Shown: positions 1 through 11,457 of the stretch, piece after piece
Layout: each line of letters begins with the position of its first letter
Numbering within the stretch: position 1 is the first letter of the stretch
DNA from: Paraescarpia echinospica
Lineage: Eukaryota > Annelida > Polychaeta > Sabellida > Siboglinidae
Length of the DNA: 64,000 bases
Assembly (NCBI GenBank): GCA_020002185.1
Contig: CM034539.1
Span: 31,835,541 to 31,899,540, forward strand
Direction: 5' to 3'
Notes under the pieces: model-generated
What the model was told of the DNA's origin: nothing
Databases searched by the model: none
The model's input: the letters and a program-made list of their open reading frames with translations, nothing else
Position numbers and translations under genes: made by a program

Positions 1-184
1 TAGTACTCCGGTGCCACATCACTTCAGCATGACACATCTCTACGTGTGTCGACATCACCAGTGTAGTTCCAGCGCCGTTGAATTTGGCGAGCACCCGCAT
101 TACGACTCGATCGCGTCACTGCCGTCACCAGTTCAGTGCGCCTGCCGCGTCACCAGTGCAGCACTGCAAAGTGTCACTACATAT

Positions 185-373
185 TGTGTGTGTGCGTGCG
201 TGCGTGCGTGCGTGCGTGTTTCTGAGTCTGAGGGTGAGTGTGTGAATGTTTGAGTGTGTGTGTATGTGTGTGTGTGTGTATGTGTTTGTGAGTGTGTGTG
301 TTTGTGTGTGTGTGTGTGTGTGTGCATGGGTGTGTGTGTGTGTGTGTCAGTGTGTGTGCTTGTGTGTGTCACA

Positions 374-419
<46 letters not shown>

Positions 420-489
420 GTACGCGTGCATGCTTGTGTGTGTGTGCATGAGTGTGTGCATGAGTGTGTGTGTGCTTGTGTGTGTCACA

Positions 490-555
<66 letters not shown>

Positions 556-640
556 CTGTGTGTGTATCTGTGTGTGTATGCGTGCATTCATGTGTGTGTG
601 TGTGCGTGTGAGTATGTGTGAGGCTGTGTGTATGTACAAT
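185..640. repeat. (TG)n-rich compound microsatellite
   Basis: The tract is almost uninterrupted TG/TGCG dinucleotides with a few interspersed cytosines and adenines. Open frames on both strands here are only Cys-Val or His-Thr dipeptide runs and are not genes. Confidence 0.95.
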
Positions 641-900
641 TGTTTAAATAGTTAAAAAACCTTTCATGTGAAGATTCCAAATTGGAAAATAATATTAATT
701 GATATTGCGATTTAACTAAATGAATTAAATGACTTAATTCTATGCTTGATGATTTTGCCAAAACTACAAACAAGAAGTTATACAAATGAGCTGGCATGTC
801 ATATGTAGGTTTGCTTTTTACTCATCAAAAATGTGAAATGAGACAAACAAAACATTTAATTGAGAAGACACCTTTAATGATTGTTATCTTCTGTTTGCAG

Positions 901-1117
901 CGAATCAATCCCGCACTCCCTTCTCTCAACAGAGGGCACAGTTGTTGTGTTCACCATGTGGCAGCACAAGACACTACTTCCGCACGACTTCATCGGGGAA
1001 GTTGTTCTCTCACTAGGTGACGCCACCGAGATTGGCCGTCTACAGACCATTGATGACACGTGTGGGTTCATGATGTCACTGAAGAGACCATCAGAGCCAA
1101 GAGATGGACCATTCTAT
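901..1117 (+). CDS. UNC13/BAIAP3-like protein, penultimate exon (C2 domain)
   Basis: This internal exon lies between a pyrimidine-rich acceptor ending in cag at 900 and a donor GTAGGT at 1118. It begins two bases into a codon and ends in phase 0. It encodes the second half of a C2 beta-sandwich: ESIPHSLLSTEGTVVVFTMW, then HDFIGEVVLSLGD, where the conserved DF(I/L)GE turn is visible, then GFMMSLKRP. This resembles the C-terminal C2 domain of the Munc13-4/BAIAP3 branch, which works in calcium-dependent vesicle exocytosis. That assignment rests on remembered family patterns. The upstream exons lie outside the window. The reading frame is intact, so this is probably the 3' end of a live gene. Confidence 0.6.
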
Positions 1118-2193
1118 GTAGGTCCTTTATTTAGTAGTTGGACATCTAAAATATGTGAAATGCTGGATATAAAGTTGCACAAGAGCCTAAAATAGCCGTC
1201 TAGATCATGTCCCAAAAATGTTGTGATTTGTGCATACCTTATTTGAATGTCCAGTTTTTTTTCTTGACAAATAATCCAAAACTAATAAGATACATCCATT
1301 TGTGAATGCACAGATTAAAAAAGAAGAGACAGTACGTGTCAAAATTACCTCGCTTCTCAAACCATCACTTTATTGTCAAGTTTGCTACAATTTATTTTAA
1401 TAAATCAAAAACTACTGAAGAAATTTTAACAAGTGAGGCATCATTTTAAAGCTGATGGTCACAAAGAAGTCACAAAGCTACAAAACACCATTTCACAATT
1501 TTGTGTCCCACTCTGCTGTTGCATGTCACTAACGACATTTTTTTTAGAGAGCTACTGTTGTAATTTTTCATTGATTTGTTGGTCTGACCTAAATCCGTAT
1601 TACAAAGTTTCATTTAGATTAGACAGCTCCATTGCAGTTGTTATGTAACTACGACCATTCAGGGTTATTTTATAATAGAAGAATTATGGTAAAGTCATCT
1701 TATCTTAACTACAGTGTATTTTAAACTCCAAACTGAAGTAGTTTAGCCTAACATGAAAAAGATTTGTATATGTTCAGATCTGTTGTATGTGAATAGTAAA
1801 AATCGTACACATCCTTTTATTGTCTCTCTTCTCTTGTTTCCCTGTATGTCCGGGGTGAGGCTGGCCTCGATACTGATCCTCAATTTCTGTTTTCTTTCCC
1901 TCACTGATCTAGGGTTGCCGTCTCCACCAACCAACTCCCCTCCCTTCTATCTTTTGCTCTCATTCTTCACTCCTTTCCTAATCCCTCCAAGTCTCTCTGA
2001 TGAATATCACGGGTATTAGCTGTTGTTTGGAGAGTCATTTTGGATCGCTCAAATTTTTAACCACATATTGTCAGGATGTGGGGTGGTGGATTGAACCAAT
2101 ACAAAACACTACATTTTGTCTTTACTTGCTACCTTATGAAAGCACCGTTATTGTCTGGTTTTGTCTGCTAAAATTGTTGATATTTTTCGACAG

Positions 2194-2352
2194 GTCTTGA
2201 GAGAAAGGTGTCAGCACGACAAAGTGGCAAATGCTCTTGTGAAGTATCGGCGATCAATGATGGGCGGGGGAAGAACTTTGTGTGCTCCGATGCACTTCAT
2301 TCTCTCCAGCGTGTGTGGGAACATCAAGAATGTAAAACATGTATTTAGCTGA
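2194..2352 (+). CDS. UNC13/BAIAP3-like protein, terminal exon
   Basis: The acceptor is tttttcgacag ending at 2193. The exon starts in phase 0, which matches the phase-0 donor at 1117 across a 1076-base intron. It encodes 52 residues starting VLRERCQHDKVANALVKYRR and stops with TGA. A short amphipathic tail of this kind (leucine/arginine helix, D-K-x-A, then V-K-x-R-R) follows the last C2 domain in Munc13-4/BAIAP3 proteins as I know them. The last 25 or so residues are not conserved in my memory of the family. Candidate poly(A) signals (AATAAA) lie at about 2552 and 2586. Confidence 0.6.
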   Translation, partial: VLRERCQHDKVANALVKYRRSMMGGGRTLCAPMHFILSSVCGNIKNVKHVFS

Positions 2353-3388
2353 TGAGTCGACAATAGTCAACACCTCAACCATGTACCACCAGACTGTGAT
2401 AGCTGCAACCAGAGATTGTAAAGAAATATTATATATTTTGATGTGTATTTATTGGAAGTGTGCAAAACATGCTTTCGTGTATACAGAAAGCCTCGGGTAT
2501 AACAAATTTGCATATAACAGATTTCACTTATAATGAATTTCGCTTATACCGAATAAATTAATTGCTCAACATTTTTTTAATGTACAATAAATCTCAGATA
2601 TAATGAATTTCAGGTATAACAAATAAATTGTCTGGTCCCAAGTGATTTGTCATATTCGAGGTTTACTGTATTTGTATAATTTGTTGAAGACTGTTAGTCA
2701 TTGTGATGAAGATATATGAATATATATGATAATTAGATACAGTGTTCATTTTAATCACTCGGATTATTGTAAGTATATTTTTAATGTATATTTAAATTTT
2801 AATTATGTGGTATTTTGTTAAGTTTAATGTACAAATATTTAAATGCAGAAATAGCACTTATTTAATCAAATCATGTACGAATATTTTATTTTTATCGACC
2901 ACAGGCATTACAGCCATGAAGTGAAAATTATGTTGGTGCGCTATTTTATGTACCCGGTAAATGTGTCTCTCATGTACTGTTATTTACGTTTTATAATTAT
3001 GACAGGGTAAGCAATAAAAGTGATATAATTCTCTTTGCCTCTTCCATCACATCACTGATAGTATCTACTAATTAACTTAGGGTAGGTAGGGTATTTTCTT
3101 ACAAACATCTTTTTAGAGGTTCAGTTCAATGCCATACCAATACAGTCAAGTACACCACGATCTTTCACAGCATTCTGTTTGGAATATTGTCATGATCATT
3201 GTATTCCAATATATATCACATTATCCACGAATATGAGTACGCCTACATTACTAGAGCGTAATTAGTCTGTTATTAGACTATCCCTTGTCTGTGTGAACTC
3301 CAGCTGTCTTGAGAGCAATAAACGATGGTGCCACAGTGCCTTATGAATTCTATAATTATATACATCTAGTTCACACCCACCTGTGGGG
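2353..3388. other. 3' flank without a gene; pogo/Tc1-like terminal-repeat remnant
   Basis: No gene is visible. Positions 2480-2692 hold repeated short phrases of the type 'ataacgaattt' and end in cgaggtttactgta. That resembles the inverted termini of pogo/Tigger-type DNA transposons. No transposase is present. The rest is AT-rich unique-looking sequence. Confidence 0.35.
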
Positions 3389-3560
3389 GCAACAAACAGT
3401 GGTGCCCTCTGGGGAGTGTCTCACCATACAATTTGTTCACTGAAAAAAGTAAATAACGCTAAATAACTACATTTGTTTTTTTCCCTCAAATATATCTCCA
3501 CTTGGTTGATCAAGAGTTCAATGGTCCAGGGAACGGAATGAACGTAGAGAGAGGCGAGTA
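3389..3560 (+). repeat. dispersed repeat fragment, paralogous to 18087-18245
   Basis: Several blocks match intron 9 of gene A, for example ggtgccctctggggagtg against ggtgctctctggagagtg. A shared 'ataactac' segment and 'caatggt..caggga' follow. The copy here ends directly against the 40-bp minisatellite. Confidence 0.6.
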
Positions 3561-5803
3561 AACCTTGGCACCTGGGAGGAGGTACATTTACAATGTACAA
3601 AACCTTGGCACGTGGGAGGAGGTACACTTACAATGTACAAAACATTGGCTGGTGGGAGGAAGTACACTTACAATGTACAAAACCTTGGCACGTGGGAAGA
3701 GGTACACTTACAATGTACAAGACCTTGGCACGTGGGAGGAAGTACACTTAAAATGTACAAAACCTTGGTACGTGGGAGGAAGTACACTTACAATGTATAA
3801 AACCTTGGCACGTGGGAAGAGGTACACTTACAATGTACAAAACCTTGGCACGCGGGAGGAGGTACACTTACAATGTACAAAACCTTGGCACCTGGGAGGA
3901 GGTACACTTACAATGTACAAAACATTGGCACGTGGGAGGAGGTACACTTACAATGTACAAAACCTTGGTATGTGGGAGGATATACACTTACAATGTACAA
4001 AACCTTGGCACGTGGGAGGAGGTACACTTATAATGTACAAAACCTTGGCACATGGAAGGAGGTACACTTATAATGTACAAAACCTTGGCACGTGGGAGGA
4101 GGTACATTTACAATGTACAAAACCTTGGCATGTGGGAGGATGTACACTTACAATGTACAACACTTTGGCACGTGGGAGGAGGTACACTTATAATGTACAA
4201 AACCTTGGCACGTGGAAGGAGGTACACTTATAATGTACAAAACCTTGGCACCTGGGAGGAGGTACACTTACAATGTACAAAACCTTGGCACGTGGGAGGA
4301 GGTACACTTACAATGTACAAAAACTTGGCACGTGGGAGGAAGTACACTTACAATGGACAAAACTTTGGCAAGTGGGTGAAGGTACACTTACAATGTACAT
4401 AACCTTGGCACATGGGAGGAGGTACACTTACAATGTACAAAACCTTGGCACGTGGGAAGAGGTACACTTACAATGTACAAAACCTTGGCACGTGGGAGGA
4501 AGTACACTTACAATGTACAAAACCTTGGCACGTGGGAGAAGGTAAACTTACAATGTACAAAACCTTGGCAAGTGGGAGGAGGTACACTTACAATGTACAA
4601 AACCTTGGCACGTGGGAGGAAGTACACTTACAACGTACAAAACCTTGGCACTTGGGAAGAGGTACACTTACAATATACAAAACCTTGGCACCTGGGAGGA
4701 GGTACACTTACAATGTACAAAACCGTGGCACCTGGGAGGAGGTACACTTACAATGTACAAAACATTGGCACGTGGGAGGAGGTACACTTACAATGTACAA
4801 AACCGTGGCACCTGGGAGGAGGTACACTTACAATGTACAAAACATTGGCACGTGGGAGGAGGTACACTTACAATGTACAAAACCTTGGTATGTGGGAGGA
4901 TATACACTTAGAATGTACAAAACCTTGGCACGTGGGAGGAGGTACACTTATAATGTACAAAACCTTGGCACATGGAAGGAGGTACACTTATAATGTACAA
5001 AACCTTGGCCCGTGGGAGGAGGTACATTTACAATGTACAAAACCTTGGCATGTGGGAGGATGTACACTTACAATGTACAAAACTTTGGCACGTGGGAGGA
5101 GGTACACTTATAATGTACAAAACCTTGGCACGTGGAAGGAGGTACACTTATAATGTACAAAACCTTGGCACCTGGGAGGAGGTACACTTACAATGTACAA
5201 AACCTTGGCACGTGGGAGGAGGTACACTTACAATGTACAAAAACTTGGCACGTGGGAGGAAGTACACTTACAATGGACAAAACCTTGGCAAGTGGGTGAA
5301 GGTACACTTACAATGTACATAACCTTGGCACATGGGAGGAGGTACACTTGCAATGTACAAAACCTTGGCACGTGGGAAGAGGTACACTTACAATGTACAA
5401 AACCTTGGCACGTGGGAGGAAGTACACTTACAATGTACAAAACCTTGGCACGTTGGAGGAGGTACACTTATACAATGTACAAAACCTTGGCAAGTGGGAG
5501 GAGGTACACTTACAATGTACAAAACCTTGGCACGTGGGAGGAAGTACACTTACAACGTACAAAACCTTGGCACTTGGGAAGAGGTACACTTACAATATAC
5601 AAAACCTTGGCACCTGGGAGGAAGTACACTTACAATGTACAAAACCTTGGCACCTGGGAGGAGGTACACTTACAATGTACAAAACCTTGGCATGTGGGAG
5701 GAAGTACATTTACAACGTACAAAACCTTGGCACGTGGGAGGAGGTGCACTTACAATGTACACAACCTTGGGACGTGGGAGGAGGTACACTTACAATGTGT
5801 AAA
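3561..5803 (+). repeat. 40-bp minisatellite, about 56 units
   Basis: The unit is AACCTTGGCACGTGGGAGGA followed by GGTACACTTACAATGTACAA. Most units carry the palindromes CACGTG (E-box) and TGTACA-like ends. Variants mark units (cctggg, agtggg, tatgtgg). A block starting at about 3880 recurs 920 bp (23 units) later with the same variant order, so the array has a higher-order repeat. A 2-bp insertion at about 5471 shifts the register. Because 40 is not a multiple of 3 and the unit lacks stops, long open frames exist in all three frames. They are by-products. Confidence 0.97.
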
Positions 5804-7680
5804 GTTAGCATATTAATATAACAATTATTAAATTATTATAATTTATATGGCACAGCATGTGGGTGCGATTGACGCACTACTCTTTTACAGGTACAGGCCG
5901 GAAATAAAATCGAGAGGTCAACTTGTTGATTTTGACATTTTAACTTCAACTAAGAAATGATTATGTATACTATGTTTTGTTAATGCATTTGACTGAGAAC
6001 TGTCTGTAATTATGCAAACTTGCTTTTGAAATAGAGAACTTGCATGCACACATGTGAATGGTAGAGATTTTAGAGCATTAATTCTTAGAACTGTTTTTCC
6101 TTAAGATAATATGATGTAACTTTGCACGCATACATGTACGCTGGCACAGTAGCATTGATGTCGTGGGAAAACACTTGTTCTCCCCTTTCATAGTCTACAC
6201 TAATAACTAGAAATTGAGTGTGTGTGTGTGTGTGTGTGTGTGCGTGCGTGCGTGCGTGTGTGCGTGCGTGCGTGCGTGCATGGTATATCACAGGCGGATC
6301 CAGGGGGCTGGGGAGCACGTGCGCTAGACCTTTGGAATTTCGCCGCGCTATGACTGCGCTAGAATGACGTGCCCCGTAGACCAATTTGAATGTGTCCCCG
6401 TTACCATCCTCGTAGACGTTCTGAAATATTAAGAACGTCGTCGCGAACATTTTCCAATAGCACGATGGCGAAATGGCTACAGCGGATCGGTAGGAGCTCC
6501 GGAAAGAAATTATATTACATTTTCAACAGCATTTTTTTGGAGCCCTAGACTACCCTCTCTAGTTCCGCCCCTGTGTACGTGTATGTATGTTTCGTTGACT
6601 TGAGATAACCGTTGTCGTATTCTCTACATGTCCCATCCACGTCACCCATACACGCCACTCCCCTCCCGTTCGGTAAAGTCAACATTCGGCTGTCAGACAC
6701 AGATACATTTGTGGGCCATAGGCACACCGACACTTTCGTTGGCCCTAGGTAGACCCAGGGGCAGATCCAAACATGGTAGTCTAGAGTAGGCCCAAAACAA
6801 AACCTCAATTGCACCGCCATTGATATTTTTCAAAAACCTCCACTGGCGCCGGAACGAACTTACTTTAGGGTGGACTGAATTTCAGCATGACTTTGGTGTC
6901 GGATCATGACATCGGAAGACGGGGGCGGGGGGGGGGGGGGGTGTTGAATATTGTTCTCCTTTACAGTAAGTTAGTAAGTAAGTAAATTAGTAGCACTTTA
7001 ATAATGCATGTTAAACATGCAAACACATTGGGCCTACATTTCAACTATTTCCAGCTTGCAAAACTAATTGGGCCAATGAAGTATAAACGAAACTTATGCA
7101 GTAGCCATCATTTGCGAGATCAAGTACATTCAATCCACAAATTGTTACTTTCGTGGGCTACTGGCCTTCGTAGGCACTAGGCCCGTACCTATTGTGCATA
7201 TTGGATAATCAGCCACTGGTCAGACGGAGCGGCGAAGTATCTTGCAGCAGTCGGAAATTCGCCACGATCGACTATGTCGGGTTGGTCAACTGAACAACAC
7301 ACACCACCCTTCCGTACATTTACGCCAATAGATAGGCGCCAAAATCCATAGAGGGGGGCACTTGCCTCACAAGACTTTTGGAATTTTTCCGCGCTATGCC
7401 TGCGCTAGAGTGGCGTGCCCCCTATAGACCTTTGTAATGTGCCCCCGTTTCGTACCTCGTAGATTTGTAATAATAATAATACAGGTGCGCTTTTGCTGTA
7501 CCACGGATCAAAACAGCTGTCGACACGGTCACCGTAGGACTGTCCACACGAGGAACAACTAAGCTATCACAGTCTTCTACATCGGCACATGGTTGAGGTG
7601 TCACGATGTCCCTAAATTTACGCTGTGGAACTTTTCATTTAGTTTCTACTTCTGTTTAGTTCGTTCTGAGGAAATTTTGC
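5804..7680. other. intergenic, repeat-rich, no gene seen
   Basis: It contains a (TG)n tract at 6217-6280, a poly-G run at 6921-6941 and two fragments of one dispersed repeat: 6290-6440 (starting caggcggatccagggggc) and 7345-7460. Both fragments share 'cgcgctatg.ctgcgctaga'. A third relative lies at about 47975-48110. I see no supported coding exon. Confidence 0.7.
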
Positions 7681-7686
7681 TCGAGT

Positions 7687-7885
7687 ATGTATCCACGGTT
7701 TTTCCGGACACGTAATACACTTGAAACAAATTTACGATGTGATGTTGGCACATGCAAAACTACCATTAATCAACTTCTTTATTCACACGGGAAACAACAC
7801 GGCGACTTCGGGTTTGATTATTCGAGTATATTTCCAGGGTTTCTCCGGACACGTAGTGCACTTGAAACACATTTACGATATATAT
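7687..7885 (+). repeat. direct repeat pair
   Basis: Blocks at about 7690-7740 and 7830-7880 share tttccggacacgtaatacac / tctccggacacgtagtgcac and then 'ttgaaaca.atttacgat'. They are about 140 bp apart and of unknown nature. Confidence 0.6.
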
Positions 7886-8182
7886 ATAATTTGCACACCA
7901 CACCTTTGTGTTAAAGATGTTCTCAAATGAGACCCAAAAACAGTCGTAATTTCTACTGATACATAGACTGCTACTGCCGTGGACAGACCAAACTCATCGG
8001 CGGGTCATACTTCACATTGGCCAATACTGCTCCCGACTACTGACATTGACACATACAAACATCAGACACAAAATAAAACTACCGCGCACACTGCGTTACA
8101 AGGGCGAGTAGATGACATTGTCTGTCGAGTCAGACGTCGACCTCAGAGAGGTAGAGAGAAGGGGAGGAAGGGTGGTAGGGAA

Positions 8183-8660
<478 letters not shown>

Positions 8661-10639
8661 GTGCGTGTGTGCGTGCGTGTGTGACTAAGACCGATTCATA
8701 TGGACGTGATTTCTGTTTACGTTAGAACAAGTAATTTCTTTGAATTCCCAGGCAAGTCTTGAAAATAGGCTACTCGAGTGTCAATGCGACCTGGGTCAAA
8801 ATATATGTAAATCACTGCCATTGTTACCCCAGCGGATGACACAGACAACATACCCATGTACATACAGACGGATTGCTTTGATATCGCCGCGGTGTAACTC
8901 AAACACGCTATAAATATGATGTATTCATCTACGAAATCACAGCTAAACACTTGTCGTCATTAAGATTTATTAGATAGATAATTTACAAATTGCGTGCTAC
9001 AAAGTTGTATAAATTATGCATTAGACAAATTTGCCAGATGTTTACTTTTAATGTTTGGTATCCTGTGTCAATTGTTACGTACATGTTTCATGTAACTATG
9101 TCGTCTTTGTAAATACAGTGCACTCCACTGTTTTCATATAACTCGAACTCGTTTAAGTCGATTTTCGCATAAGTCGACTCTTTTTCCTTTCCCCGGCTGT
9201 CTTTGTATCTCTTATAGTATAAGATAATCCGCACAAGTCGACTTCTCTTAACACGCTCATGTTTCTTTTATTCGGTTAACTTGAATTTTGTAACTTTCTT
9301 CTACAAAACAATGAAGTTTCGTGCGCCGGATATAAAACGCTATTACCATATTGGTAGAGATTATTGTTAAGGATTTAGTTATTTTTACACATCGACCTTT
9401 CTCTAATTCTCTCACTGCTACACAATGTGTGCGTATTTTTGCTTGTGCATCGGAAAAGCGCTGACTTCGCGCAAAGTTAACCAATGTCAACGTACAAAAC
9501 AAAATGCTTAGATCCTGATAAGTGGAACTTCTGACAGGTAGAAGTATTTCCATATGTCCCTGCACGTTCGATTTATTCGGAGATTCTCCCGAGGAAAGTT
9601 AAAGAAGATTATTGTACAAAGTACCGTCATTATTGGAAGGTGTAATTGTTTTCATTCGTATTATGTAGCCAAGTTGCCCTTAGAAATGTATCATTGTTAT
9701 TTCTGAAGTCATGCTTTAAGTAACTTATTGCATGGATTATAAGCATCATGTAGCTGTTTTTTGTTATAGAAAATGTAACCGTATTATAATGATGGCCTCG
9801 TTTCAGGCACTTGCATAAAAGAGAATATTATCTGAAAAGAAATAAACGTAGGCAATCCCCTACTAAAAGTACTAGCATTGACACATTTTTGTATGTAATA
9901 TATGTTCGTGTTTGCGCTTGTAGGTCACGTTGACCTTAGCTGCTGCCAAACACCCTGGCTGTCATCGTAGATCACTGCGTGTCCCAATAAATGTGAGGAT
10001 TCACAATAGCAAAGTGTGTTGACGTGTATATTTGTTCGACCACATAGGTAATCCGTCAGTGGCGCTCTATTCAAAGTGTGGACAATCCCCGATGTTACAC
10101 GTACCCCATCTTTTATTCTTTCTCTCCCGTGGCGCCTATATTCTCTCCGGGTGGCTATTTACTCGGGAAATGCCTCGTCTGCCTCCTTGATGTATCGGCA
10201 TCAAACACACCCGTATTTAATGATTGTTTTATTTACCATTTATACCACGTAGTCTATAGACACACCTAGACGATTCGTTGGCTCGCTGCTAGGTATAAAT
10301 TACTAATGATAGATAGTATTATGACAAGTCTGGGTTGGAAAGTTTTCGGTAAATCCCAAATAGCGTCTTCGTTTTATTTTGCATATGTAAATGCGATGCT
10401 TGGATACCAGATAAATACGATGATTCGTACATGGATCTTTATACCAGACACTACCTAGATCGGCCGTGGCGACAGAGACCACACTGTGAGTACCTTGACG
10501 TCTTCGTCAGTTTGCTAAGTAACTTTTTGCGAACGTAATAACTTACTAAATCAGCAGGTGTATTGTATAAAACATCTATTTATGCATATTTATCATTGAT
10601 TTTATATATAAAAAATCTGTCTGCTTCGTTAGCAAGAAT
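8661..10639. other. intergenic stretch, old transposon remnants
   Basis: At 9114-9260 the sequence tacagtgcactccactgttt is followed by repeated 'ataactcgaa / aagtcga' phrases. That is typical of the termini of pogo/Tigger-like elements. Segment 10420-10560 is the start of the block duplicated at 46527-46660. No convincing gene was found. Confidence 0.4.
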
Positions 10640-10975
10640 CCTCCTCCTTGTGGAGCGCAGTTGTGCAGTGACTATAGCTTCGGACTCTCGACCGAGAGAA
10701 CCCGGGTTCGATTCCTGTGCTGCGGTGTCGAACCTTGTGCAAATTTGTTCACTCTACGCAACTCCAGTTCATTGATCTGTACGAATGAGTACCTGGCAGT
10801 GGTGGATATATTTGTGTTCGAATAGTCCTCGCGCACTGATTGCAGCGTGGCTGGATGCTTCCCTGAGAAATCGAGATGGTGTTCGATTGATTGTCTGCCA
10901 GGGAATAAAGTGTAAAGCGCTTTGAGCAGTCCTGAGCTCTGGATACTGCGCTATATTTAAGAACTTATGCTAGAG
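10640..10975 (+). mobile_element. tRNA-derived SINE
   Basis: The 5' head is tRNA-like with a Pol III B box (GGTTCGATTCC at about 10705) and an A-box-like 'gtgcagtgact'. A body containing 'tgaatgag/tacctggcagtgg' follows. The tail reads 'gtaaagcgctttgagc...ctctggatactgcgctatat'. This head-body-tail order matches the metazoan tRNA SINEs with the conserved 'agcgctttgag...gcgctat' 3' end as I recall them. A second copy lies at 46735-47080. Confidence 0.8.
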
Positions 10976-11379
10976 CTTGAAGCTGGAGCTTTAACTATTA
11001 GAAAAACATTCGCAGAATCAGTTCACTCAGCTGTACGAATGAGTCCCTGGCTATAGACAGGTGTAGTCTTGATTGTGGGAGCCACGCCGATCTCACCTTG
11101 TTCAAAGAGCAATTCAACGAACTGTTTTGGTATTTTAATGTTCTGTATACAATTAGAACGTTTCGTAGGCGCAAATTGCGAATACAGTTTAGGGTTACAT
11201 TTAGTTTCTGTTCGGGCGAAATTTCAGAATTGGCGTTCAACGCGTTTTGTCATGAAACCTTTCAAATGATGTGTAGTGTGCATGCGTGTGTTCGTGCGTG
11301 CGTGCGTGAACCATCGTATCGTATTTAATTGTCAAAGTAATTTATTACTTCCAGTTATCAACGACGCTGAGGTAGAAGT

Positions 11380-11457
11380 ATGAAATCTCGCGACGCTCTG
11401 ATCGCTGTCGCCATTTTGGTGCTGATAGGAACGGCAGCTTCGGTGGATCCATGTAAG
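11380..11457 (+). CDS. gene A exon 1: signal peptide
   Basis: The exon encodes MKSRDALIAVAILVLIGTAA and then SVDPCK. The N-terminus is basic, followed by a 13-residue hydrophobic core and a small-residue cleavage site (GTAA-S). The donor is AAG|GTGCGT and the phase is 0. The copy at 47431 is nearly identical and ends in T rather than K. Confidence 0.85.

Noticed and set aside
133..639. Long His-Thr and Cys-Val open frames
   Set aside because: They are readings of the TG/CA microsatellite on both strands.
2349..2375. CTGATGAG followed by GTC...GAC-like pairing, hammerhead-like
   Set aside because: There is no GAAA after stem II and no matching stem I or III. It overlaps the stop codon of a coding exon.
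3561..5803. Possible CRISPR-like array
   Set aside because: The whole 40-bp unit repeats with no unique spacers, and the genome is eukaryotic.
3565..5821. Open frames of up to 233 codons with a 40-residue periodicity
   Set aside because: They are the 40-bp minisatellite read in three frames. There is no start context, no splice signals and no conserved protein.
9257..9565. 102-codon minus-strand frame
   Set aside because: I recognise no domain. The region looks like a pogo-type remnant and no splice partners were found.
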